Positions 41,132 through 50,659 of a stretch of DNA of 64,000 nt are shown here, piece by piece. The DNA comes from Rhodobacteraceae bacterium UBA6213 (GTDB lineage: Bacteria; Pseudomonadota; Alphaproteobacteria; Rhodobacterales; Rhodobacteraceae), in the NCBI GenBank assembly GCA_002421605.1, contig DISJ01000013.1, positions 197,976-261,975 of the forward strand, given 5' to 3'. A program made the translations under genes and the position numbers. A model generated the notes under the pieces. It made no database searches and was not told where the DNA came from. It saw only the letters and a program-made list of their open reading frames with translations. Every line of letters begins with the position of its first letter. Position 1 is the stretch's first letter.

Positions 41132-42370
41132 TCATTCCACCTTGCGCTGCTGCACCCGGGTGCCGTCAAGCACGGCGGCAGAGGGGTAGAGAATGACCTT
41201 TTCGCCCACCTGAAGGCCGTGGCGGATTTCTGCGAGGGTGCCGTTGTTTTGGCCAATTTCAACTGGGCGCTTAACTGCCTTGCCGTCTTGCGCCACGAAT
41301 ACCGCCCATTCTTCGCCGCTGCGGAACATCGCGCTTGATGGCACCCTGACCACGTCCTCGCCCTGCCAGACCACAATGCGCGCCTCAACCCGATAGCCGT
41401 GGCCAAGCGCACGTCGATCTTCGGCGGGGCCGGTCAGCGCAATGGTCACGGGCACGCGCTGCTCTTCCACGCCGAGCGCTGAGAACTTGGTGATCGCAAA
41501 GGGATCGATCCGGCGAACCTTGCCCGCTAGCGGCACCTCGCCGCCCCAATCGTCAATGACGACCGGATCACCCACCTCTACCTGCACCGCGTCCGACGAG
41601 ATCAATTGCACCACCACCTCTAGCCCATCCGCGATGTTGCCGATTTCCATGATCGGGGTACCGGCGGGCAACGTGGTCTCGCTTTGCTGCATGATCTGCA
41701 AGATGCGCCCCGTGGCAGGCGCCCAAAGCGGGATATCGTCGCTGGTCTGTTCACGCAGCGCAGCCGCCAGCCCGCGATCGTCAAACCCGATCAAAAGTGC
41801 GCGCGCGTTGTTCAGTTCCGCCTCGCGCATCGAAATCGCGGCCTCGGCGGTTTCAACTTGAGCCACGGCCACGCGCCGTTTTTGGCGGGCGCTATCGAGC
41901 GCGGATTCGCTGGCAATCTGGCGGTCAGCAAGCTGTTCGGTGCGCGCCAGTTCGCTTTCGGCAAAATCGCGACTGGCCATCGCCACGTTCAGATCCGCTT
42001 GGGCAAGGCGCACGGCGGCTTCGGCAGCCTGCACAGCAGCCAGCGCCTGTTCGCGCGTGCGAACATCAAGTGCCGCCGGGTTGATGGGCAGCATATGTGC
42101 CACCACGGTTTCACCGCGCACCACCGCATCGCCCGGCTTGACCTCGACCCGTTGCAGACGGCCCGCAACCGGAGTTGAGACGACATAGGCCTCGGCTACC
42201 TGCGCGCGCCCCTCTTCGTCGATCGTTACCATCATGGCACCACGCGTCACCTCGCCCAGATCCACCATCAGGGCGCGGGGCCAGAACGCCGCTGCCAGCG
42301 CACTGCCAACCAGCACCGCAACAACCAGCGTCAAAAACAGCCGCGAGCTTCTCTTCTTGCGTTGAGCCAT
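41132..42370 (-). CDS. HlyD-family adaptor for the FtsX-type ABC exporter
   Basis: A 412-residue membrane fusion protein with an anchor (LFLTLVVAVLVGSALAAAFW) and a lipoyl half VVSTPVAGRLQRVEVKPGDAVVRGETVVAHM. A helical hairpin rich in Ala/Gln/Glu (about 100-195), a second lipoyl half (IPLWAPATGRILQIMQQSETTLPAGTPIMEIG) and beta domains follow. The ATG at 42370 lies 2 bp past the FtsX-permease stop; a TTG at 42376 is the alternative. It is the last gene of the TetR operon and links the ABC exporter to an outer-membrane channel. Confidence 0.85.
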   Translation of the reverse strand: MAQRKKRSSRLFLTLVVAVLVGSALAAAFWPRALMVDLGEVTRGAMMVTIDEEGRAQVAEAYVVSTPVAGRLQRVEVKPGDAVVRGETVVAHMLPINPAALDVRTREQALAAVQAAEAAVRLAQADLNVAMASRDFAESELARTEQLADRQIASESALDSARQKRRVAVAQVETAEAAISMREAELNNARALLIGFDDRGLAAALREQTSDDIPLWAPATGRILQIMQQSETTLPAGTPIMEIGNIADGLEVVVQLISSDAVQVEVGDPVVIDDWGGEVPLAGKVRRIDPFAITKFSALGVEEQRVPVTIALTGPAEDRRALGHGYRVEARIVVWQGEDVVRVPSSAMFRSGEEWAVFVAQDGKAVKRPVEIGQNNGTLAEIRHGLQVGEKVILYPSAAVLDGTRVQQRKVE

Positions 42371-42372
42371 GA

Positions 42373-44739
42373 TCAATCCCGTGCCTTGAGCGCCACGATC
42401 AGGTCGGCCCGATCAAGGTCGCGTTTTACAATCCATCCCGATACCAACGCCGCGCCAAGCACAACAAGCATACCCTGCCCGTAGCTGACCGGGTCGAAGA
42501 CAGCCGGAATCTGGTAGAGGTCAGTCGAAAAGCCCGCAGCGATGCCGAACGACAGATAATACCCCAGCAGCGCGCCCACAGGTATTGCGACCAGCGTGAC
42601 CACCGCCAGTTCACCCAATAGCACGAACGCCACCTCGCCGCTGGAAAACCCGATCACGCGTAGCGACGCAAGGTCGCGCGACCGCTCGGCCAGCGCGATC
42701 CGCGCCGCGTTGTAAACGATGCCAAAAGTGATGACGAAGGCGAGCGAGCCCATCACATAGCGAATTGCGCCCGCGCCCTCGTTCATGATCCGCAAGAAAG
42801 CTTCGCGCGCCTGCGATTTGACGCTGACACCTGCGACGGTCGGCATGTCTTGCAATGCGGTGTAGATGGCGTCGGCCTGCGCTTCGTCGATCATGAGATA
42901 GGCGCCCGAGATCCGGTCGGGTTCGCCGAGGCTTTGGTTCAATGCGGCTAAATCCATGTAGGCAGGCGAGCCAAGCAAGGTCTGTGCGGTGCCCGCCACT
43001 GGAATTTCCAGCAGCGGCTGACGGCCCTCACGCACATCCACGGTCAGCGTGTCGCCCGGCACCACCCCCAGCATACCCGCCAGCACATCCGACAGGATCA
43101 CGCCACTTTGGGGCAGCGTGATCGGCTTCATCTGCTTATCGAGCGCGCGGTTCAACACCGGGTTCGTGGGCAACCCCGTCAGTGCGCCGCGCTGGCTTTC
43201 CAACCCATAGCGCATCACCACAGCCACGTTGCGCACCGGCTCCACCCGCTCTACCCCCGGCAGGCGCGCCAATTCGAACAGAGTTTTGTCGCTGACCGGA
43301 TGGGTGAAGTTGACCAACACATCGCTGCGATCCACGACCGAAAAGGTCATATCAATCGTCTCATCAAAGCCCGCATAGATGGTGATCATCGACACTGAAA
43401 GCGCCATGCCACAGGCGATGCCGATCATCGCACCGGCCATGCGCCCAGGTTGGCGCGTCAAGCGCCGCAGCACCATGCGGCTTGGCTGATCAAGAAAGCG
43501 GTTGAGGCTATGGCCGATTGTGCCAGTGCGGCTGAAATTTGGTGGTGCGGGTGCGCGCATCGCAATTGCCGGGGTTAGCGCAAAGACCTGACGCAAGACC
43601 AGCAGGCCCCCAGCAGACGCCGCAAGAATGCTGACCGTAACCCCGATCACGAAAGACGCTGGATCAAGCTCAAAGACCAGAAAAGGAAACTTGTAGTAGG
43701 TCGTATAAACCCCGATCAGTGCGCGCCCCGCCGCAATTCCCCCCAAGCACCCCGCCAACGCCCCACCCACGGCAATGGCGAGGATCAGCTTGAAGTAATG
43801 CACCGCGACCTCCGCATTCGTATAGCCAAAGGCCTTCATCAGACCGATCTCTTCACGCTCGGATTGAACCATACGGCTGATGACGATGTAGAGCAGAAAG
43901 GCCGCAACCCCCAAAAAGATCGGGGGCACCCCGATTGCCGCCGCTTCCAGACCCGAAATCTCTTCCGAAATGAAGCGGTTGGACATCTGGTCCGCCAGTG
44001 GATAGGCGCCCGAGCCGCCGTAGGGTTCGAGCAGTTGATCGACGCGGTCAAGCACCTCGGCCTCGTTCGCACCACGCGCCAAGCCAATGAGTGCCTCGTT
44101 GAAGGCACCCGACAGATCATAGGCGGCGGCAAGGCCGGAGCGGCTGATCCAGATGACGCCAAAGCGCGCATCATCGGGCAGCAACTCGCCCGGCGCGGTG
44201 GTGTACAGAAACTCGGGGCTCTGGGCGAGTCCGACAATGTCAAAGCTGCGTCGCGCACCGTTCATGGTGGCGTGCAGCGTGTCGCCCGGGCGCAGGCCAT
44301 TGGCGGTCGCAAAGCTTTGTAGCAGCAAAATCTCGTCGGGGCGGCCCACAGCGGGCATCCGCCCGTTGGCTAGATAGACATCGTTCAGCGCGGGCGTGCC
44401 GCGATCTGGCAGCGACACCGCCTGCGCCTGCACCGGCAGCACCTGCCCCGCCAAATCAATCAACGCGCGACCTTGCACGCGCGTTTCGACCGCCGAGACA
44501 CCGGGGATTTCGGCAAGCTGGCCCTTCAGCCGCTCGGGCGCGCGCGCAACGGGGGCAAAGATATCGGCCAGCCGATACCGGTCGTAATAGGCAGCGCGCG
44601 TTTCGGTTAGCGAGGCCGTCAGGCCGGTCATCATCACCATCATCATCACGCCAACGGCGATCACGGCGCCAATTGCCGTGGCTTGGCCCTTCATGTGCCA
44701 GAGGTCGCGCAAAAGCTTGTGGTCAAGTGGGCTCACCAC
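42373..44739 (-). CDS. FtsX-like ABC transporter permease (two-FtsX-domain type)
   Basis: A 788-residue permease with an N-terminal TM (IGAVIAVGVMMMVMMTGL), a large periplasmic domain, FtsX core 1 (three TMs around FLGVAAFLLYIVISRMVQSEREEIGLMKAFGYTNAEVAVHY), a second TM (MAGAMIGIACGMALSVSMITIY) with another periplasmic domain, and FtsX core 2 at the C-terminus (LAERSRDLASLRVIGFSSGEVAFVLLGELAVVTLVAIPVG). The start is one of two consecutive GTG codons overlapping the ATPase stop. With the ATPase and adaptor it should form a MacAB-like export complex. Confidence 0.88.
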   Translation of the reverse strand: MVSPLDHKLLRDLWHMKGQATAIGAVIAVGVMMMVMMTGLTASLTETRAAYYDRYRLADIFAPVARAPERLKGQLAEIPGVSAVETRVQGRALIDLAGQVLPVQAQAVSLPDRGTPALNDVYLANGRMPAVGRPDEILLLQSFATANGLRPGDTLHATMNGARRSFDIVGLAQSPEFLYTTAPGELLPDDARFGVIWISRSGLAAAYDLSGAFNEALIGLARGANEAEVLDRVDQLLEPYGGSGAYPLADQMSNRFISEEISGLEAAAIGVPPIFLGVAAFLLYIVISRMVQSEREEIGLMKAFGYTNAEVAVHYFKLILAIAVGGALAGCLGGIAAGRALIGVYTTYYKFPFLVFELDPASFVIGVTVSILAASAGGLLVLRQVFALTPAIAMRAPAPPNFSRTGTIGHSLNRFLDQPSRMVLRRLTRQPGRMAGAMIGIACGMALSVSMITIYAGFDETIDMTFSVVDRSDVLVNFTHPVSDKTLFELARLPGVERVEPVRNVAVVMRYGLESQRGALTGLPTNPVLNRALDKQMKPITLPQSGVILSDVLAGMLGVVPGDTLTVDVREGRQPLLEIPVAGTAQTLLGSPAYMDLAALNQSLGEPDRISGAYLMIDEAQADAIYTALQDMPTVAGVSVKSQAREAFLRIMNEGAGAIRYVMGSLAFVITFGIVYNAARIALAERSRDLASLRVIGFSSGEVAFVLLGELAVVTLVAIPVGALLGYYLSFGIAAGFSTDLYQIPAVFDPVSYGQGMLVVLGAALVSGWIVKRDLDRADLIVALKARD

Positions 44740-45458
44740 TCGATCTCCTCGGGGCTGCGCCGGGTTTTGTTCAGTACCACGTCACGAATAGCGCCATCTG
44801 CAAAATGGATTACCCGGTCGGCCATCGCGGCCGTATTGGCATTGTGCGTGACCATCATAACGGTCGAGCCAAGCCTTTCGTTCACATCTGCCAGCACCTT
44901 GAGCACCGATCGCCCGGTAGCACTATCAAGCGCGCCGGTCGGCTCGTCGCAAAAAAGCACGTCGGGCTGTTTGGCGATGGCGCGCGCAATGGCAACGCGC
45001 TGTTGCTCGCCACCCGACAGCTGTGCGGGAAAGTGATCGGTGCGTTCCCTCAGGCCAACCAGTGCCAGCGCCTCGTCCGGGTCGAGCGGGTTGTTGGCGA
45101 TCTCGGTGACAAGCTCGACGTTTTCATGCGCGGTCAGGCTGGGCATCAGATTGTAGAATTGGAACACAAAACCCACATGATCGCGCCGATAACGGGTCAA
45201 CTCGGTGTTGGTCATGTCGCTCAGCATCTTGTCGCGAAATTGCACCACGCCTTCGGTGCCCCGATCCAAGCCCCCGATGATGTTGAGAAGAGTGGATTTG
45301 CCCGAACCGGATGGCCCCAACAGCACGACGATTTCACCCTCGGGAATTTCCAGATCAACGCCGCGCAGCGCATGCACCGCCGAGTGGCCCTCACCGTAAA
45401 CCTTGGTCAGGCCACGGGTGGTGAAGGCTGGAATGTGCGTGGCGGACTTTTCTGTCAT
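44733..45458 (-). CDS. ABC transporter ATP-binding protein (LolD/MacB type)
   Basis: A 241-residue ATPase. Walker A is GPSGSGKST, the Q-loop is VGFVFQFYNLMP, the signature LSGGEQQRVAIARA and Walker B VLFCDEPTGALDSATG, the last being typical of LolD/MacB ATPases. The start is the ATG at 45458 (MTEKSATH), overlapping the RND stop by ATGA. The gene sits between an RND permease and an FtsX permease in one operon. Confidence 0.92.
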   Translation of the reverse strand: MTEKSATHIPAFTTRGLTKVYGEGHSAVHALRGVDLEIPEGEIVVLLGPSGSGKSTLLNIIGGLDRGTEGVVQFRDKMLSDMTNTELTRYRRDHVGFVFQFYNLMPSLTAHENVELVTEIANNPLDPDEALALVGLRERTDHFPAQLSGGEQQRVAIARAIAKQPDVLFCDEPTGALDSATGRSVLKVLADVNERLGSTVMMVTHNANTAAMADRVIHFADGAIRDVVLNKTRRSPEEIEW

Positions 45459-48400
45459 GACGAATTGCCCCCCGACTGCGATGCATCCACAGTGTCGGGA
45501 GCTGCAGGAAACCACTTGCGCGCCCAGCGCCCGAAACTGTCAAGATAGGTCAGCGCCACCGGCACCACGACCAACGTCAGGATCGTGGACGAGATCAACC
45601 CGCCGATCACCGCGTGCGCCATCGGCGCGTTCTGGCCAGACCCTTCATGGATGTTCAGCGCCAACGGCAGCATCCCGAAGATCATCGCGAGCGTGGTCAT
45701 GATGATCGGCCTGAACCGCGTCGACCCGGCTTCGACTAAAGCGTCGTAAAGGTTCATCCCCTGCTCCCTCACATGCTGATTGGCATTGTCGACCAGCAGG
45801 ATGGCATTTTTGACCACCAACCCCATCAGCATGATGAAACCGATCATCGAGAACATGTTGAGCGTCGATCCGCCAACGAGCAAGCCCACCATGACGCCCA
45901 CCAGCGCCAGCGGCAGCGCAGCCATGATTGCGATGGGTTGCAAAAAGCTGCCGAATTGCGAGGCCAGTACAAGGTAAATAAAGATCACCGCCAGAATTAG
46001 TGCCGAACCCGCCGCCGTCAGTGTGTCGGCAAATTGTTCGGCATCGCCGCCCATACTGACACGGTAGCCGGTGGGAAGTTGAAGCGCGTCCATCGCCACC
46101 TGAATCTGTCGCGTTACATCGCCCAAGGTAACGCCCGAAAGATTGGCGCTGACCAGCACCTGACGTGACAGATCGCGGCGCAAAATCTCTGATGGGCCGA
46201 ATGACTGCACAATGTCTGCCACCTGATCGAGTCGCACCATGCCGGTGCCGCCAGCTTGCGCCACCGGAAGGGCGCGCAGCACCTCGAGGTCATTTCGCAT
46301 TGCCTCAGGCAAGCGCACAGTGACGGTAAAACTGCGCCCGTCGGGCGAGGTCCAATCGCTGACATCGCTGCCCCCCAGCATCGGGCGCAGCGTCGCGCTG
46401 ATTTGCTGAAGCGACACGCCAAGGTCGCTCGCCGCCTCGCGGTTGATGCGCACACCAAGCACCGGTTGCGCCGCGTTAAGGCTGGAGGACACATCCTCGA
46501 CCCCGTCGATGCCCTGCAGCGCGCGCACCAAGCGATCTGACAGCGGTCCCAACACGTCGAGATTGTCGCCGTAAAGGTTAATCTGCACCGGTGCCGAAAT
46601 ACCGCCCATCCCGCCTGCCGCACCAACCTTGACGGAAATGCCGGGGATCGCGGCAAGCGCCTCGCGCACTGGCAAAGTCATGTCTTGCGGGCTGCGCACC
46701 CGCGCGGCGGGGTCAACCATCGCCACCGCCACGGTCGCGCTATTTTGCCCGTTAGAACCTGCGCCCGCGATGGTTGCGTAGGTGCCTGTCACCTCGGGGA
46801 AGGCGCGCAATACCCGATCAGCCTGTCGCACCTTGGATGCGGTATAGGAGAGGGACGAGCCGACCGGCGTTTCGATCTCGACCTGAAATTCGCTGTTGTC
46901 CACGGCGGGCGCAAATTCTGCGCCTATCAGCGGCACCAGAAAGAAGCTGCCGACAAAGGCGCCCAGAGCAATCGCTAATGTCGTGATCCGGTGACGCAGG
47001 CTCCAGCGCAGCAACACGCGGTAGCCTTGCCCGAGCCAATCGAAGAAGCGGCCGAACTGCGCCACTGCACGCCCCAACGGCCCACGTTTTGCGCCGGATT
47101 CGGCCGACGGATCATACCAGACCGACGACATCATCGGGTCGAGCGTGAATGCCACGAACAGTGAAATCAGCACTGCAACCGATACTGTAACGCCAAATTG
47201 CAGGAAAAACCTACCCATGATGCCTTCCATGAAAGCCACCGGCAGAAACACGGCGACGATGGACAGCGTAGTGGCAAGCACGGCAAGGCCGATTTCGTTG
47301 GTGCCCTCCAGCGCTGCTTGCCGGTGCGATTTGCCCATGTGCAGATGCCGCATGATGTTTTCGCGCACCACGATTGCGTCGTCGATCAACAAACCGATGG
47401 CAAGGCTAAGTGCCAACAGCGTCATGATGTTGAGCGTGAAGCCGAGGAAATAGAGCACCGTCATGGTGCCAATAACCGAAATTGGCAGCGTTAGCCCGGT
47501 GATGACTGTGGAGCGCCACGAGTTGAGGAACAGGAACACGATCAGCACCGCCAGCGCCGCGCCTTCGATCATCATGTTCTGCACACCGTGATAGCTTTCC
47601 TCGACCGGCACGGCATTGTCGCGCACGATCTCGACCTTCACATCCGCGGGCAGCGCGCCGTTCATCAAGTCTTTCACCGCTAGGCGGATGTCTTCCGCCA
47701 CGGCGACCGTGTTGGCGCCTTGGGTCTTGACAATGTCCATCGCCAAAGCTGGCTCGCCGTTCAACAGCGCGATGCTTTCGGACTCTGCCTCGCCGTCTTC
47801 AAGCGTGGCGACATCGCGCAGCCGCACTGGCTGATCGCCACGACGCGCCACAATGATATCGAGAAAATCGACCGCGTTCGCGATGCGGCCTTCAACCTGG
47901 ATCGACTGCACCTCGAGCCCCTGCTCGATCGAGCCTGCGGGAAGGTCCTGGTTGTCTTGGCCAAGCGCAGAGGTCACTTCGCCGACGCCGACACCAAAGG
48001 CTGAAAGCCGGTCAGGGTCGATCAGCACGTTCAACTGGCGCGGAATGCCGCCCACGACAGAGGCGCGGCCAACGCCCTGAATCGAAGACATTTTCGGCTC
48101 TATTACGTCCTCGGTCAGCGCCGTCAGATCGCGCAGCGACATGATATCCGAGCTTACGGCAAGCGAAACGATCGGTAGTTCGGCTGGGTCGAACTTGAAA
48201 AGCAATGGGTCATTCGCGTTGTCGGGAAAGACGGCCTGAATGCTACCCAGCCGGTCGCGCACCTCCTGCATCGCCGTGGCGCTGTCGACGTCCATCTCGA
48301 AGAACAGGATCACCAGCGCTTCGCCCGCACGCGCCGTGCTTTGGATATAGTCAATGCCGCTGATCGTATTCACCGATTCCTCGATGGGCTTGATGATGTC

Positions 48401-48583
48401 GCTTTCTACGGCTTCCGGCGCAGCGCCGGGGTAGCTGACCACCACCGCGACGACCGGAAAGTCGACATCGGGCAGTTGCTCAATCGGCAGGCGCATAAAG
48501 GAATAGCTGCCGATCACCAGCAAAGCAGCCATGATCATTGCTGCAAAGACGGGGGCGTTGACGCTGATACGGGTTAAAAACAT
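45455..48583 (-). CDS. RND-family multidrug efflux permease (HAE1 group)
   Basis: A 1042-residue pump starting MFLTRISVNAPVFAAMIMAALLVIG, with 12 membrane segments. TM4 carries the proton-relay pair intact (SLAIGLLIDDAIVVRENIMRHLHMGKSHRQAALEG). PYPGAAPEAVESDIIKPIEE-like and GALPADVKVEIVRDNAVPVEESYHGV segments are typical. The ATG at 48583 follows the adaptor stop by 4 bp with GAGGAA before it. The operon lacks an outer-membrane factor. Confidence 0.93.
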   Translation of the reverse strand: MFLTRISVNAPVFAAMIMAALLVIGSYSFMRLPIEQLPDVDFPVVAVVVSYPGAAPEAVESDIIKPIEESVNTISGIDYIQSTARAGEALVILFFEMDVDSATAMQEVRDRLGSIQAVFPDNANDPLLFKFDPAELPIVSLAVSSDIMSLRDLTALTEDVIEPKMSSIQGVGRASVVGGIPRQLNVLIDPDRLSAFGVGVGEVTSALGQDNQDLPAGSIEQGLEVQSIQVEGRIANAVDFLDIIVARRGDQPVRLRDVATLEDGEAESESIALLNGEPALAMDIVKTQGANTVAVAEDIRLAVKDLMNGALPADVKVEIVRDNAVPVEESYHGVQNMMIEGAALAVLIVFLFLNSWRSTVITGLTLPISVIGTMTVLYFLGFTLNIMTLLALSLAIGLLIDDAIVVRENIMRHLHMGKSHRQAALEGTNEIGLAVLATTLSIVAVFLPVAFMEGIMGRFFLQFGVTVSVAVLISLFVAFTLDPMMSSVWYDPSAESGAKRGPLGRAVAQFGRFFDWLGQGYRVLLRWSLRHRITTLAIALGAFVGSFFLVPLIGAEFAPAVDNSEFQVEIETPVGSSLSYTASKVRQADRVLRAFPEVTGTYATIAGAGSNGQNSATVAVAMVDPAARVRSPQDMTLPVREALAAIPGISVKVGAAGGMGGISAPVQINLYGDNLDVLGPLSDRLVRALQGIDGVEDVSSSLNAAQPVLGVRINREAASDLGVSLQQISATLRPMLGGSDVSDWTSPDGRSFTVTVRLPEAMRNDLEVLRALPVAQAGGTGMVRLDQVADIVQSFGPSEILRRDLSRQVLVSANLSGVTLGDVTRQIQVAMDALQLPTGYRVSMGGDAEQFADTLTAAGSALILAVIFIYLVLASQFGSFLQPIAIMAALPLALVGVMVGLLVGGSTLNMFSMIGFIMLMGLVVKNAILLVDNANQHVREQGMNLYDALVEAGSTRFRPIIMTTLAMIFGMLPLALNIHEGSGQNAPMAHAVIGGLISSTILTLVVVPVALTYLDSFGRWARKWFPAAPDTVDASQSGGNSS

Positions 48584-48587
48584 GCGC

Positions 48588-49823
48588 TTATTCCTCCACG
48601 ATTTCAACGGCATCGCCGTCAGTCAATGAAGGCAGGGGCGCTGTCACGACTGTCTGCCCGGGTGCGATGCCCGAAAGGATGCGCACCAGACCGCCGGCCC
48701 AATCGCCGCCGGTTTCAACCTGCCTGCGCACCAGCCGCCCGTCCTCGATCTGTAAAAGGTGATACCCTGCGGCATCCTCGCGCAGCGCCGTGGCCGGAAC
48801 CGCCAGCGACTGGGGCGCATCTTCGACCACGATTTGCCCGACACCGAACATGCCACCCAGCAGAACACCGTCGGTGTTGTCGATCTGAACATAAACCGGG
48901 ATCGTGCGGGTTCCTTCTTCGGCCACCGGATTGATGCGGGTCACGATGCCTTCAAATTCGCGGTCAGGAATGCCGTCGATGCGCACTATCACGGCCTGAT
49001 CGCGCCTTAGAAGCGCGCCAGAGGCCACGGCCGCGCTGGCCCGCATTTCGACCTTGGTCAGGTCAACCACCGTCAGCAGCGGTGCACCGACGCCGACATA
49101 TTGCCCGGGTTCGGCCGAGCGTGCCGAAATCACGCCGTCATAAGGCGCGCGGACCGTCGCGTTGCGCAGCCGCAGTTCGGCACCCGAAACCTGATCTTCC
49201 AGCGCGCTGAGGCGTGCGCGCAGTTGTGCCACGTTGCTTTGTACCTCGTTGAGGCTAGACGTGGGGGCGACGCCGCGGTCGATCAGCTGCTGCGCGCGTT
49301 CCAGTTGCACTTCGGCCAGATCAAGCTGGGCACGGGTCGCGTCTGCATTGCTGCGCGCCTGTTGCAATTCTAGCGACAGCGTTTCCACATCAATCTGCGC
49401 TAGCACTTCGCCCTCTGTAACGCGGTCTCCGGGTTGCGCCGCCACCGCCTCAACCCGACCGTTTACCTGCGAGGAAAGCTGCGCCTGCCGGATCGGCCCC
49501 AACGGGCCAATAACGCGCACCACACGCTGCAATGTCTGCGGCCTTAAAACCGCAATCTCGGCGGTGTTAACCTGCATCACCGTGCCCGGCGTCTGCGCTT
49601 GGTCTGAGATCTCGCCCGCCGCGACTGGCGCCATTTTGGCGCTATAATAGTAATACCCCGCCCCCCCCGCGACGATCAACACAAGCAAAACCCACGGCCA
49701 CTTGCGCCGCCGCTGCGCCAGCCCTTCGCGGACGCGCCGTGCGCGCTCTGCCTCGCGTCGGTTCATCGCCCAATCGGGCTTGTTCTGTGTCGGTTGTTCG
49801 ATCTTCTTATCGTTTTCGGTCAT
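48588..49823 (-). CDS. RND efflux periplasmic adaptor
   Basis: A 411-residue adaptor. An N-terminal arginine-rich cytoplasmic tail of about 40 residues precedes the membrane anchor (WPWVLLVLIVAGGAGYYYYS). Then come the lipoyl halves (QLSSQVNGRVEAVAAQPGDRVTEGEVLAQID and VRAPYDGVISARSAEPGQYVGVGAPLLTVV), a helical hairpin between them and a beta-barrel. The long tail is unusual for this family. It overlaps the tetR stop by ATGA. Confidence 0.9.
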   Translation of the reverse strand: MTENDKKIEQPTQNKPDWAMNRREAERARRVREGLAQRRRKWPWVLLVLIVAGGAGYYYYSAKMAPVAAGEISDQAQTPGTVMQVNTAEIAVLRPQTLQRVVRVIGPLGPIRQAQLSSQVNGRVEAVAAQPGDRVTEGEVLAQIDVETLSLELQQARSNADATRAQLDLAEVQLERAQQLIDRGVAPTSSLNEVQSNVAQLRARLSALEDQVSGAELRLRNATVRAPYDGVISARSAEPGQYVGVGAPLLTVVDLTKVEMRASAAVASGALLRRDQAVIVRIDGIPDREFEGIVTRINPVAEEGTRTIPVYVQIDNTDGVLLGGMFGVGQIVVEDAPQSLAVPATALREDAAGYHLLQIEDGRLVRRQVETGGDWAGGLVRILSGIAPGQTVVTAPLPSLTDGDAVEIVEE

Positions 49824-50575
49824 GCATCGCCTCCGGGGTTTTGCGTTAATTTCATTGCGCCCAGCATCAGGCGGTAATCCGCAGGGTGCGACAGCAAGAT
49901 GCTGCCTGCTGGCAGGCCCAACAGCCGGTCGATCAGCCGCCCCTCGGCGCGCATCCGTGCATCAAGCAGCCCCACCGCTGCTTCTAAATCGCCCGAGTCG
50001 GCGGCTGCGATTGCAGATTGCAGAACCCCGCGTCGCACTTGCCCAAGTGCGAAAATCACCTCGGCGGCAATTTCTGTGTCGGGAGTATCGAACGTGCCTT
50101 CGGCGACGCCCGCGTCGATCATCTGCTGCAAGATCGGTAGCGTCGCCTCTAGCGAAGCAGCCGAAATACGTTGAAATAGCACATCGTTGCCCGGCCGCAG
50201 CATCACGTCAGTGAAAAATCTAAGTTCCGGGCCAAGCTCTGCCTTCCAGCGGTTCATCGTGGCAATGAAGGCGTTAAAGCGCGTTAGCGCGTCGCCGGTG
50301 ATCGCATCGCGCGCCGCGGCTGTGCCTTGCAGCGCGCGCGCCACAAGACGTTCTACGATGGCATCGAGCAGGTCTTCTTTGGCGGAAAAGTGGTGATAAA
50401 ACCCGCCCTTCGATATGCCCGCCTGCGCAAGAACATCGGCAATTGTCACCGCATCCCAGCCCCGTGAAAAAAATAGCGCCTGCGCCGCATCGACAATCGC
50501 CGTGCGCCTCGCGTCGGGCGACATTCTAAGGCGCGCCTTCCCGACTTTCGCTTGCTTGGCTGTCTCGACTGTCAC
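49820..50575 (-). CDS. TetR-family repressor of the combined RND/ABC operon
   Basis: A TetR regulator of about 251 residues from the GTG at 50575. The HTH is RRTAIVDAAQALFFSRGWDAVTIADVLAQAGISKGGFYHHFSAKEDLLDAIVERL. The GTG start fits because the palindromic operator (50591-50613) lies 16-38 bp upstream; an ATG at 50626 would put the operator inside the coding region. An ATG 17 codons inside the GTG-started frame is a further alternative. It heads the operon tetR-MFP-RND-ABC-FtsX-MFP. Confidence 0.85.
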   Translation of the reverse strand: MTVETAKQAKVGKARLRMSPDARRTAIVDAAQALFFSRGWDAVTIADVLAQAGISKGGFYHHFSAKEDLLDAIVERLVARALQGTAAARDAITGDALTRFNAFIATMNRWKAELGPELRFFTDVMLRPGNDVLFQRISAASLEATLPILQQMIDAGVAEGTFDTPDTEIAAEVIFALGQVRRGVLQSAIAAADSGDLEAAVGLLDARMRAEGRLIDRLLGLPAGSILLSHPADYRLMLGAMKLTQNPGGDA

Positions 50576-50590
50576 CTCATTCCAGCTCCT

Positions 50591-50613
50591 TACAAACCGA
50601 CGGTCGGTATGTA
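50591..50613 (-). promoter_or_regulatory. 23-bp palindromic TetR operator
   Basis: The two 11-bp arms TACAAACCGAC and GTCGGTATGTA flank a single central G at 50602; ten of eleven positions are symmetric. The ACCGAC-G-GTCGGT core is perfect. TACA/TGTA ends are common in operators of drug-pump TetR proteins. The site is just ahead of the GTG start and likely overlaps the promoter. Confidence 0.75.
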
Positions 50614-50659
50614 GCAGCTTAAGCATCGGGTTTCAATGGATGCAGTACCGGCACCTGCT

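Noticed and set aside
49820..50626. ATG at 50626 as the start of the third TetR
   Set aside because: It would place the palindromic operator inside the coding region and add residues foreign to the family.
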